Positions 36,700 to 46,218 of a stretch of 64,000 nucleotides of DNA are shown here, piece by piece. How positions within the stretch are numbered: position 1 is the first letter of the stretch; each line of letters begins with the position of its first letter. Under the pieces are notes generated by a model. That model was not told the origin of the DNA. It saw nothing but the letters and a program-made list of their open reading frames with translations, and made no database searches. The stretch comes from Gigaspora margarita (taxonomy: Eukaryota > Glomeromycota > Glomeromycetes > Diversisporales > Gigasporaceae): positions 164,432 to 228,431 of the forward strand of contig WTPW01000781.1 in NCBI GenBank assembly GCA_009809945.1, in the 5' to 3' direction. The translations under genes were made by a program, and so were the position numbers.

Positions 36700-37289
36700 A
36701 GTTTTGCTATAGTAGGTTATACCTAAAAATAACTAAGTGGGTTACATTTTTAAAAAATATCATCAAAATAATAATGAACATATAGTTGTAATTTGTTAGT
36801 TGCACAATATGAAATAATAAAGTTGTGGCATAACTGCTAAATATTAAAAAAAAAATTACTAAGTGTCATATATAAAATTAAAGTTAGTAAAGCAAGTTTG
36901 TATATCAAATTTATAAGATTTATTATTATATTTTAATCATAATGATAATGATTTATATTAACCAATCAGAGTCTACAAAGTACAACCAATTAGTATGAAC
37001 AGATTCAAGCAGATTTTCAAATCAGATTCTTTGGATTAAGTGAATTTTAAAAATCATGTATCCAAAGTATCAGATTTAGATCAGATCCAGATTTCAAATC
37101 TGATCTTGTAGAATACTAAAAAAAAGTAGCTTGATTTTGAATACATATAGTATATAGTAGTACTGTATATAGAACATGTTCTAACTATATTATTGTCCAA
37201 ATGTTCAAAGTTGTTTAAATCATCCAAGCCTATATTCCAAGTTTAAATAATTAATAAATTAAGAAGATCACTATAGATTTAATTTTTTT
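36700..37289. other. AT-rich intergenic DNA
   Basis: Nothing recognisable except a short GATCAGATTTG-rich stretch at 37000-37110. Confidence 0.4.
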
Positions 37290-37707
37290 TAAACTTTGAA
37301 TAAAGATATTTTACTTAATCAAATTTAATAAATTTTATTTTTTAAAATTTTATAGATTTATAAAATTCAAGTAAAAAAAGTTATTAAATTTGGTCTAGAA
37401 ATTGCTAAGATATTTTTGCTCAAAGTTTGGAAAAATCAAAACATCTATCACAACATCTTTCAAAACAAACTATACAAAATTTTTTTTTAAAGTTTGAGCA
37501 AAAATATCTCTGCAACTACTAAGTCAAAATTCAATAAACTTTTTTTTGTTTAAATTCTATAAATCTATAAAATTAAAATAAATTTATAGAATTTAATTTA
37601 ATAGTTACAAAGTTATCTTCATTAAAATTTAAAAAAAATCCAAATTATTTATAAAAACAGAAGTTATATCAATTTTTTCAAACTTTGAATAAAGATATCT
37701 TAGCAAC

Positions 37708-38423
37708 TAGAGATTAAGCCTGGATAAAGCTTACCTAGGTAACCCGTATAAGCATCCCTTAACTGGGTCATAGTTATGCCACCCGGATAACCTGGATAGA
37801 AATATGCATCACGTGATAATCATGCAACAATATCAATAGACGAATATCATAAGAATTTATATTGCAAAATTTTATTCTAATATACCGCTTATTAATCTCC
37901 TAATAATACTTTACGGGTTATCAATGGGGAATAGTTGGTGCTACAAAGTAATCAGTTGAAAGGTGAAGAATTATTATAAAAAAAATTTTTTTTTTTAAAC
38001 AAATTAGTTCTTTGGTTTGATCGTTACTTCGTTCTCTCTATATTTGCTTATACCAATTCTGGTTTAGATGTTGTCTATAACCACGTGAAGGGCTGATTCT
38101 TATATAATCATAAATGGGTTAACCAGTTAACTGGGTAGGACCCCGAAATATACATAGATAGGTCAGGTATGAGTTTGCTTATTTTTGAGGTTTTTTATGC
38201 AGATCTTTTCTATTTATAGTAATTTTTTGCTTATTTTTGAAGTTTTTTCTGCAGATCTTTCCTTTTTTAGTAACCCTATAATTAACCTGACCTATCTATG
38301 TATATTTCGGGGTTCTACTGGGTCAACCAGATCATTTGAGATTAACCGGGTCGTTACCCGAGTAAGGGTTTAATAAATGAGCGGGTAACCCGGAATTAAA
38401 TTTTATACCGGGCCTAATCTCTA
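37708..38423. mobile_element. hAT-type MITE (TAGAGATTAGGCCCGG ends), copy 2
   Basis: A 716-bp sister of the element at 6997, with an exact 8-bp duplication TTAGCAAC (37700-37707 and 38424-38431). It is longer because another MITE (38136-38317) is inserted. It lies in a palindromic AT-rich repeat whose own consensus contains CTTAGCAACTAC. Confidence 0.95.
38136..38317. mobile_element. 182-bp MITE nested in a hAT MITE
   Basis: About 33-bp near-perfect inverted ends, TAGGACCCCGAAATATACAT at left and its inverse with one change at right, flanked by CTGGG on both sides (5-bp duplication). The interior is two tandem copies of a unit with TTTGCTTATTTTTGA and GCAGATCTTT. The superfamily is uncertain. 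Its site is intact in the sister hAT MITE at 6997-7531. Confidence 0.93.
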
Positions 38424-38963
38424 TTAGCAACTACTATGCCAAATTTGATAAACATTTTTTTATTTAGATTCTATGAATTCATTAAATTCAAATAAAAAAA
38501 AATTTATCAAATTTGGATTGGTGGTTGCTAAGATATTTTTATTTAAATTTGAAAATTTTGATACAGCTTCTGTTTTAATAAATTTGAATTTTTTTTAAAA
38601 TTTGTGTAAAGATAACTTTGTAACAATTAAGTTATATTCTATGGATTTTTTATTTTAATACTATAGATTATAGAATTTAAACAAAAAAAGTTTATTAAAT
38701 TTGGTTTAGTAGTTGCAGAGATATCTTTACTCAAAGTTTAAAAAAAATTTTGTATAGTTTGTTTTTAATAAATATTTTGATAGACATTTTATTTTTTCAA
38801 ACTTTGAGCAAAGATATTTTAGCAACTACTAGACCAAATTCAATTAACTTTTTTTATTTGAATTCTATAAATCTATAAAATTTAAAAAAAGTTGATTTGA
38901 TGTTACTAAGATATCTTTACTCTAAGTTTAAAAAAAAAGTTAAATCTGCAGAGGGTATGAATT

Positions 38964-39445
38964 ATACATAGTGACAAAATAAATTATTTTGGGTTTTGGG
39001 ATCCAAAATTAAAATTTTTCTAATATTGTTTTTGATCTATTTTAATTAAATCCCAAAATTTTTTGATACTCTTTTTGAATAAATGAAATTAAAAAAAATA
39101 TAAGTATATAAATTTTTATTTGCACTTCATTATATAAAATTTTAGTTTATTTTGGAAACCCAAAATAGGCTTTTTCAAAAATCAATTTTAGTGGCATGTA
39201 TAATATCATATATACCACCGAAATTGGTTTTTGAAAAATACCTATTTCAGGTTTTCAAAAATAAATTAAAATTTTTTATAAGAAAGAGCAAATAAAATTT
39301 ATATATTTATGTTTTTTATAATTTTATCTATTCAAAAAAAAGTATTAAAAAATTTTGGGGTTTAAGTAAAATAGGTCAAAAACAATTTTAAGAAAAATTT
39401 TAATTTTGGATCCCAAAACCCAAAATAATTTTGTCACCATGTATA
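38964..39445. repeat. Foldback element with TATACATRGTGACAAAAT ends
   Basis: A 482-bp inverted repeat. The left end reads TATACATAGTGACAAAAT and the right end is its inverse with one change. The next block, GGGTTTTGGGATCC, is also inverted at 39412-39425. The central palindrome lies near 39205. Confidence 0.87.
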
Positions 39446-39984
39446 TATAATATGAATTAAATATAGAAATATAAAAATTAATCCCCTAAATTAATTTAAA
39501 AATTATATAATTATATATTTTTTATAGATACTAAATTTACTTTAAAAAAATTAAAATAGATTATAAAAATTGTCCAAAATTGTCCCATGTACCATACTTA
39601 AACAAAAATTCAAGTTAGTATCCAAATATTATATTTAGCAAATTTTTTTTTTCATGTTATTCTTTTATTAGCATAGCACTTAGTTACAATATCCATGATT
39701 ATTACAACAAATTGCTATTTTATTGCTACAAGTACTGAGACTTAAACTATCTTATCTATGACCTAAACCTACCAGAGCATCCTATATGTCCCATGCACAT
39801 ACTCAACCTCTTAATTTTTAGATTTTATGCACTAATGAACTTATTATAGGTTTGTTCTACAAAAGTAAGTGATGTTTTTTTATGTAACATTATAAGAACA
39901 CCTAATAGCTTTCAAATACATGTGCGCCTTGGTGTTATCCAAGTTACAGATCTACTGATTCAACTTTTTTTATTTTACTATACT
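39446..39984. other. Flank of the kinase relic
   Basis: No coding signal. A weak box-B-like GTTTAAGTCT on the minus strand near 39735 might mark a SINE head, but box A is poor. Confidence 0.35.
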
Positions 39985-40745
39985 TATATTATTTTAGCTA
40001 AAGATATTATGAAATTGGACCTACGTTTTTACGATGTCATGGGCTATCAAAAGATGAGGATGACACTAATGATTACATGTTAGTTATGCAAGTTGCACGA
40101 TATGGTTCTTTGCGCCAAATCTTCCCTATATGTTATACATGAGATAGAAAAAAAAATAAACACACTATTAGACATTGCACAAGAATTTAACTTATTCATT
40201 CAAATAGTATTATACATCGGGATTTGCGTAGTGGAAATATACTATGAAATCATTTGAAAACAGCATATATTAGTGACTTAGGACCTGCTGAATCAATTAA
40301 TAAAACATTAAATCAAAGGTTTATAAAGTCATTCCATATTTAGCACCTGAAGTTATAAGTAAAGGATTATATAACTTCGAATATTTATCTTTTGGCATAA
40401 TAATGTAGAAAATATCTTCTGGAGTGTTAGCATTCTCAGATAGAAAGCATGATTTCAACTTTATTGGAAATTTGTGATAGAACTAGACCAAAATTTGGTT
40501 CAATCACTGCACAATAATGATTTGACGAAAAAGTGCTGGGATAATAATCCAGAGAAACGACCGTCCGTTCAGAAATTCGTGAAATTATTTAATCTTGGAA
40601 AAAAATGAATAGAGAATATATATACATCAAGAATCTACAACTATAAATCCAGCAGTTTATATGAACAGATCTATCAATATAAGATGCTAAAAGTCTAAAA
40701 GTTCCGAAAAAATCAGTGTTTGAAAGGCATATAAATCGCTCGAAA
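39985..40745 (+). pseudogene. Decayed tyrosine-kinase-like protein kinase
   Basis: Kinase landmarks read in order but in interrupted frames: the hinge region as NDYMLVMQVARYGSLR (about 40058-40105), the catalytic loop HRDLRSGNIL (40215-40241), SDLG in place of DFG (about 40270), PYLAPEV (40335-40357, activation-segment end), SFGIIM, then SSGVLAFSDRKHDF and the C-lobe RPSVQKFVKLFN. The N-lobe with its glycine loop and lysine was not found. Stops and frameshifts lie throughout, so it is non-functional. A DLG and a VIPYLAPEV-like segment are usual in the very large TKL kinase families of arbuscular mycorrhizal fungi. The tail to about 40745 looks like the usual C-terminal extension. Confidence 0.85.
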
Positions 40746-40787
40746 GCCAATAGATAATAATTCGTGGGAACTAGTGAAAGTCATGTG

Positions 40788-41531
40788 ATGTTTACTATTA
40801 AATTTCACCTTTTTTGAAATCTGGAGTTCCCCCTAAAATAAATCGATTTCATACTAAGTAAACCCCCTCTTTGCATAACCAAAGTTGTATATGAGAAAAT
40901 TCTGAGCACAATGGTAGTTGAAACATTAAAATCGGCCCAGTGGATCATGAAATATAGATGTTTTGTCTTTGCGGCTATATGATATAAACAAAGAAGTAAA
41001 CATACAGTCGTGAAGACAAATATCCTCATATCTCACGATCCACTGGGCCGATTTAATGTTTCAACCACTATGCTCTCAATTCTCTCCTCTACAACATTTT
41101 GTTATGTGAATATGGAAATTTAATTACCGTATAGCCGCGGAATAACGCTCATGGGCGTTATTTCGAAAATCAAAACCCCCTAAAATAGCATATGCGATCT
41201 CGACCCTACATAAAAAGTAAAGAAACCAAAATGTAAGTAAGCCTACTTCCGAGCCTAATAAAAATTGTTCCTCACATTGAAGCAAGTAGATTACTTAGTG
41301 CCTACCAAGTTCCGGCGCATTTTTTTAATCTTATTATAATTAAGGGGGTACGATTCAAAAAGTCAACCTTTATTTTGAAATAACGCACATGGGCGTACTC
41401 GAAATGACGCGCAGGTCAATTAATTAACGCGCAGGTGGGCGTTATTCTGAGGCTATATGGTAGTACGAAATAAATTTATCCTTAGGGAATTTCCAGATTC
41501 CAAAAAAAGGTAAAATTACATAGTAAACATA
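40788..41531. repeat. Foldback repeat hosting a MITE
   Basis: Inverted arms begin near ATGTTTACTATTAAATTTCA (left) and end with the matching inverse near 41531. The strongest match is AATCGGCCCAGTGGATC at 40930-40946 and its inverse at 41037-41053. With the inserted MITE (41125-41462) removed, the arms pair over most of their length. Confidence 0.85.
41125..41462. mobile_element. TA-flanked MITE with GAATAACGC ends
   Basis: Ends TACCGTATAGCCGCGGAATA and inverse TATTCTGAGGCTATATGGTA, bounded by TA. The subterminal GGGCGTTATT is repeated. The outer TACCGTATA matches the GAAAATAAGC family, so the two may share a transposase. It sits in the right arm of a foldback. Confidence 0.9.
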
Positions 41532-42079
41532 TCCCCACAGTTTACTATGTTTTGTCACTGGTTCCCAAGTGGATACGAATTTAATATCTCTAATCGGCAA
41601 TTACCATATTATACTGATTCAAAGGCCAGGGTTTAATACAAATAATAAGTACTCCGTGATCCTGATATAGTAATAGGGTATTATAAGGGGATTTTTTTTC
41701 TAATCAACGATGTGGTACGGTAATTAGTTAAATTAGAGTAGATTTGTTTATATTTGTTGTTACGTGAATATACGTAGAATTAGTGTTCCAAATTTTAACA
41801 TGACACAAATTTAAATTAACATACAGCATATATACCGGTATGTGTATAAGCAATTTATTAATGTTTATTATTAATCCAATCAGGTTTAGTGAGTCGCTAT
41901 CTAAATAATGTATAGAAATTTATTTATCCTGTCTCTAATGATAAAATGTAAGTCTATCTGAATAATGCATAAGATTATCGTTATATTACAGTGTTGGTAA
42001 AATATGAACATGGACAATATGGATAGGGATGGCAAAGTCCTTAAGTCCGGGACTTTAGGACCTGGTTTTGGGACCTGAT

Positions 42080-42975
42080 TAGGGATGAGAATCGATTCTA
42101 AAAACTTTAATCGATGATCGAATCGGTTATAATCGATTTATAATCGATAATCGAATCCTATATATATGTTGTTATCACTTATTACTATCAGTTTTATCAC
42201 CATCATAATCATCAGCAAAAATATCATTATTATCAGAGATATAATCTAATTTCACTAAATCTATCATCCTCAGATAATGTACTTTGTTGGTTTTCAAGTT
42301 GACGAAGTTGTAGTAGCCATGCCGATAAAATTAGAAACAAAAAAAAAACCTACTTTATATAAATAAATTGAACAATAATAAAAAGCTTAATCATTTTGGG
42401 CAATATTATTTATTCATTCGTGTAAAAATTAAGGCTTAATTATTTGGGCAATATTATTTATTCATTCGGTAAAAATTAAGGCTTAATTATTTGGGCAATA
42501 TTATTTATTCATTCGTGTAAAAATTAAGAAACGGTCTTAAAAATTAAAAATAATAAACTTAGCCACTATAATATGGCTGGCTATAAACTATAGGCTTAAA
42601 ATTTAATAAAACAATACGCCTTATATTTAACAAACATATAGCTGTAATAATTACTTACCAGAGAATATTTAAAAATAATTAAGTAAATAACTTGCGAAAT
42701 AAAGATGGCTGAGTACGAACTAAAGGCTAAGCTAAATGACTCATAAAGTTTAAAAATAAAAGAGCTGTTTTTAAAATAAATAAATAACTTGAAAATTTGT
42801 GAAAGTTTATTATAATTAAAACGATTATACGCCTAGAATCGATTCTAATTCAAGAATCGATTCAAAAATATGTAATCGTTTCTAGAAACGATTAAATCGA
42901 TTATACAAAAATGAGAATCGATTCTAATTCGATTAACGATTAAATCGATTATCAGAGAATCGATTCTCATCCCTA
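42080..42975. mobile_element. Innermost hAT-type MITE of the nest
   Basis: An 896-bp element with ends TAGGGATGAGAATCGATTCT and its inverse, and an exact 8-bp duplication GACCTGAT (42072-42079 and 42976-42983). ATCGATT words crowd both ends. It contains a tandem repeat at 42385-42535. Confidence 0.95.
42385..42535 (+). repeat. Three tandem copies of a ~52-bp unit
   Basis: The unit TTTGGGCAATATTATTTATT...AAAAATTAAGGCTTAA is repeated three times with few changes, inside the innermost nested MITE. Confidence 0.9.
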
Positions 42976-43609
42976 GACCTGATCTTTAAAGACTAGGTCT
43001 CAATTTTAGGACCACAATAGGTCCTAATATAGAACTTAAAAATATTAGTAATAAAACAGTAAACAAAGAATTTTAATTGGTTAAAAAGTATTAGGACTAA
43101 GTCCAAAAACTTAATCCTATTGATCAAGCATAAGTTCTGGGACTTATTATATGAGGACCTGGTCCTTAAGTCCGTGTGATATGACTTACAAGTCCTAGGA
43201 CCAAGACCAGACCTGGACTGACTTTACCATCCCTAAATATGGACCATTAGACATGGACACTATTCCGTATTTGTCCAAATCCAAATGAAATTTTAGTCCA
43301 AATGCCAACACTGCTATATTATGATTATCGTTATATATACTGATAATGTACCTTACAAAATTTTGGAATATTAAAATTTGTAATAATTAGCCAAGTATAA
43401 GCAATAAAAAGCACATTATTTACACTAAATTATTTATTTTAATAATAATTTATTACCTAATATATTAGTAAAATATTGGTATCTTTATTTGTATTAAATC
43501 ATTGCTAATATTAGCATTTTATTATTACAATAATTGGCAAATATATTTATAAGATTAAATTATACGTAATAATAAACCACTAAAAAAAAGCACTTTTTTG
43601 TAAAGTATA

Positions 43610-44240
43610 TATATATTGTCCAGTAAAATCGATTTGATGTGACTTCCAAAGTTGCTCCCCTTTCAATTGTGATCTTATTTGGGAATTAAACATTGCCTTT
43701 GCTAGAGGCACCAGGTTTGCGAAATTTGAGAGTCACTTTCATAAGATCCATTGTGCTACAAATGTTAACAGTAAGACGATCACCATTAGAGCGTCCTCAA
43801 TGCTGTTAAAGAACACTGCAAAAACTAGGTCGAGTAGTGTTGTATTCACTTTCAGAGACCATGCGCAAAATGTCACAATACCGACGTATAACCATTTGGT
43901 GATCCTCCGTGGAAGGAGTATCATTTCCAATTGATATGTCGTCTCCCAAAACCACAGCAAAACTATGATGCTCCATGAGAAAGTAAAACTATGAACATAA
44001 CAATTGTTAATAAGATTTCCAAAGCCAGTATCGCTACCACCTGTTGACTTCTGGATTCCATTATGAACGGTGAAACGCTTCCCTTGCTGGAGGGCAGGAT
44101 TTCATATTGACCATACCATTCCACTATACATACCGAGGTACTCGTATACATTCCTAATATTTCTGATGGCTGTATAATTTAGCCTAGCATCTTGGCCCGA
44201 AAAATCGTTGTTGTAATAAAATTGTGATATACGGCCGAGT
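43610..44240 (-). pseudogene. Fossil of a positive-strand RNA virus RNA-dependent RNA polymerase (palm domain)
   Basis: The minus strand carries, in the correct order and roughly the right spacing, the three palm motifs of a viral RNA-dependent RNA polymerase: motif A with DFSGQD at about 44184-44212, motif B with GGSDTGFGN..N at about 44003-44050, and motif C with LGDD at about 43933-43952. In such enzymes these motifs bind the catalytic metals and the incoming nucleotide. Polymerase-like sequence seems to continue to about 43610. The element is broken, with several disruptions, and only the palm region is recognisable. Composition is visibly less AT-rich than its neighbours, which supports a foreign source. 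No reverse transcriptase, terminal repeat or A tail is attached. The virus family is unresolved. Several retained motifs suggest it is old but not ancient. The alternative is a decayed host gene; the A-B-C order makes that less likely. Confidence 0.6.
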
Positions 44241-44984
44241 CTGCTGTATATGTATGTACTGTATATATATATTGCGGATTTAAAAAAAAGATGCATTTTG
44301 CGGTTAATTCTGAAATTTAAAATCATTATTACAATATATATACTCCATATACAGTATTCTCTTTCAAATTTCATATTAAAAATAGGTCCAATATACGGCA
44401 TTTGTTTTATCGTTATTATGAAATACTTCCAATGTCAATTAAACAATAAAACACCTTTTTTATATGTACGGTAGTATGGTTAAATGGTTAATTCATTTTT
44501 GCAAAAAAAAGTCATAATCCGTGTTTTTTGACCGATCTTCATATGGTTTTGCTGCAAAAAGGGGGAAATTGACAAATCTTCACTTAAAACGCAAAAAATT
44601 GATCTTACGAAGATCTTTTTTGTTTTGCCGATTTCCCCATATAAACGGGATATAGCCAATTGACTGATTGAAATGAAAAACATGGACAGAAACCGGTCTC
44701 AGGTACGTACACTATCAAGTACGTATATGAGCTGAATTAGTTAGTTACCCATCCAAACTTAACGCATATGTATCATGCGATTACACAACTTCTTGCGTGA
44801 TTTAGCCAACTTCTTTAATAGCTTTAGCATTGTAAATCTTATAAAGGCAAATTCCATCAATAACCTCAAAGTTAAGGTTTCCAGCATCATCAATATATGG
44901 GGCTTTTGCAGTAGAAATGGTAGAACTACCCCGAAATTGTTAAAAATGAGTTTATTAGATTCAGGTAAATTTTGACAGGGAAAA

Positions 44985-45035
44985 TAATAATAATAAATAA
45001 TAATAATAATAAAAATAATAATAATACTAATAATA

Positions 45036-45074
<39 letters not shown>

Positions 45075-45165
45075 TATAATAATAATTATAATTATAATAA
45101 TAATAAATGATAATAATAATAATAATGATAATAATAATTATACTTATATATATAATAAACTTTTA
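44985..45165 (+). repeat. (AAT)n microsatellite
   Basis: About 180 bp of AAT/ATA triplets with occasional interruptions, between the virus fossil and the transporter gene. Confidence 0.95.
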
Positions 45166-45939
45166 ACGTTGCGGATTATCGACCTTTGTGCATGTGATCA
45201 AAATTTCGAACCAATGCTCTTTACTCCAATATAAATGTGTGGGTGTCAGCCTTTAAAACTTTACACGTATAATATGGTAATCAATAAAGTGATGATTTTT
45301 GATCAGCGGCAGAACTATTGATGGTAATTCTTGATAATAATTTTAAGGTAAGTCTCGGTAATCTTCAGATTAATTATTAATAATTCTAAAATGACGTAAA
45401 TGTGTGTAATGTCAATTAACAAAGTTATCTTAACGTTTAAAACAAGTTTCCCAATGCTGGTATATAACAATAGTATATTACTAACTAAAAAGGGTTGAAA
45501 AGATTTTAAACGTTTTTTGCAATTAAAAATTAATACGTAAATGATAAATCCCGAAGTATTTCATAATACGTAACAGAGAAAAAAATAAAGTTAAAATAAG
45601 TATGGATGACCTTTGATTATTTACGCATCGGCCAAGATTTATCGAAAAAACGCACGTATGTACGCATATGCTTATAGGTACAGTATTTTTAAGTGTAGGT
45701 TTTTTAATCATTAAGACTTGTTGGCGCACGAACAGAAATGTAGTAGTCAATTTTATATTTAGCTAAGTAATTATTCGGCAAATTCTAAACATTAATTTTG
45801 TACTCTGATGCAAAACAAAACTATGAATTATGCAAGTTTCTATTGTAAAAAATTTTTGGCATAAATATTATTCCCCCATAGTTTCAATTGCAAATCATAA
45901 GATTACAAAGAACGCGTCATAACTAAATAGAGGCTCCAT

Positions 45940-46218
45940 TGTGTACATTCTGTACGTACGTCTCTAAAAAAATAATGATAGATAAGCGAAATTTAGTATC
46001 GCAAAATCCCTTATCGGTAAGCCTGTAAGCACAACAATTGTACTTGCAGTTGTTCATTGTTCAGATTACAAGGAGGGCTTATTATCTCATTTTTATAGTA
46101 AATATACATCTGCATTTCCTATAAATAAACAAAAAAATAAAAAAAACAAAAAAACTCTTTACGCTAACTCGTAATAAATAATAGTCTATATCGACATTCG
46201 ATATACTTTTCACGAATT
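45940..46218 (+). promoter_or_regulatory. Upstream region of the transporter gene
   Basis: The stretch before the ATG contains TGTACGTACGTC at about 45950 and an A-rich tract at 46125-46160. No clear TATA box at a fixed distance was seen. It is marked as promoter by position only. The ACGTACGT motif also occurs upstream of the Arf-GEF gene at about 8651-8666. Confidence 0.35.

Larger units (their letters stand above)
34440..36700 (+). pseudogene. Old, A-rich LINE relic with RNase H remnant
   Basis: The + strand gives STDSQIVIDAIKKVNK-like sequence at about 34780-34830, then VHSEEKINNLADKLAKQGEN at about 34950-35000: the D..Q, H.....N..AD.LA pattern of a LINE RNase H domain. At about 35640-35760 a C-x2-C...EHLVIC motif resembles the C-terminal zinc motif of the same class. 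Many stops. The copy is split by MITEs at 35190-35507 and 35961-36302. Sequence after 36302 is A-rich, with a lysine-rich frame that may be the tail of the element. Confidence 0.65.
37290..38960. repeat. Palindromic AT-rich repeat array around the hAT MITE
   Basis: Outside the hAT MITE (37708-38423), both flanks are built from roughly 100-bp inverted units with CAAAGATATCTTAGCAACTA, TTTGAATTCTATAAATCTAT and their inverses. A related unit lies at about 6330-6440. No genes. Confidence 0.8.
42024..43235. mobile_element. Middle hAT-type MITE of the nest
   Basis: Ends TAGGGATGGCAAAGTC and inverse GACTTTACCATCCCTA, with an exact 8-bp duplication AATATGGA (42016-42023 and 43236-43243). The interior is rich in GGACCTGGTCC/AAGTCC words. 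It is split by a third MITE. Confidence 0.95.
41989..43313. mobile_element. Outer hAT-type MITE of a three-level nest
   Basis: Short element with ends CAGTGTTGG (41989) and CCAACACTG (43313), flanked by TTATATTA (41981-41988) and CTATATTA (43314-43321), an 8-bp duplication with one mismatch. Its own sequence is only about 105 bp; the rest is two later insertions. The ends match the CAGTGTTRT family at 27348 and 27883. Confidence 0.85.

Noticed and set aside
38185-38373. 62-codon open frame
   Set aside because: Runs across the junction of a nested MITE and its host MITE, so it is accidental.
45180-45260. tRNA-like segment with GGTTCGAAAT on the minus strand
   Set aside because: No matching box A at the right distance.
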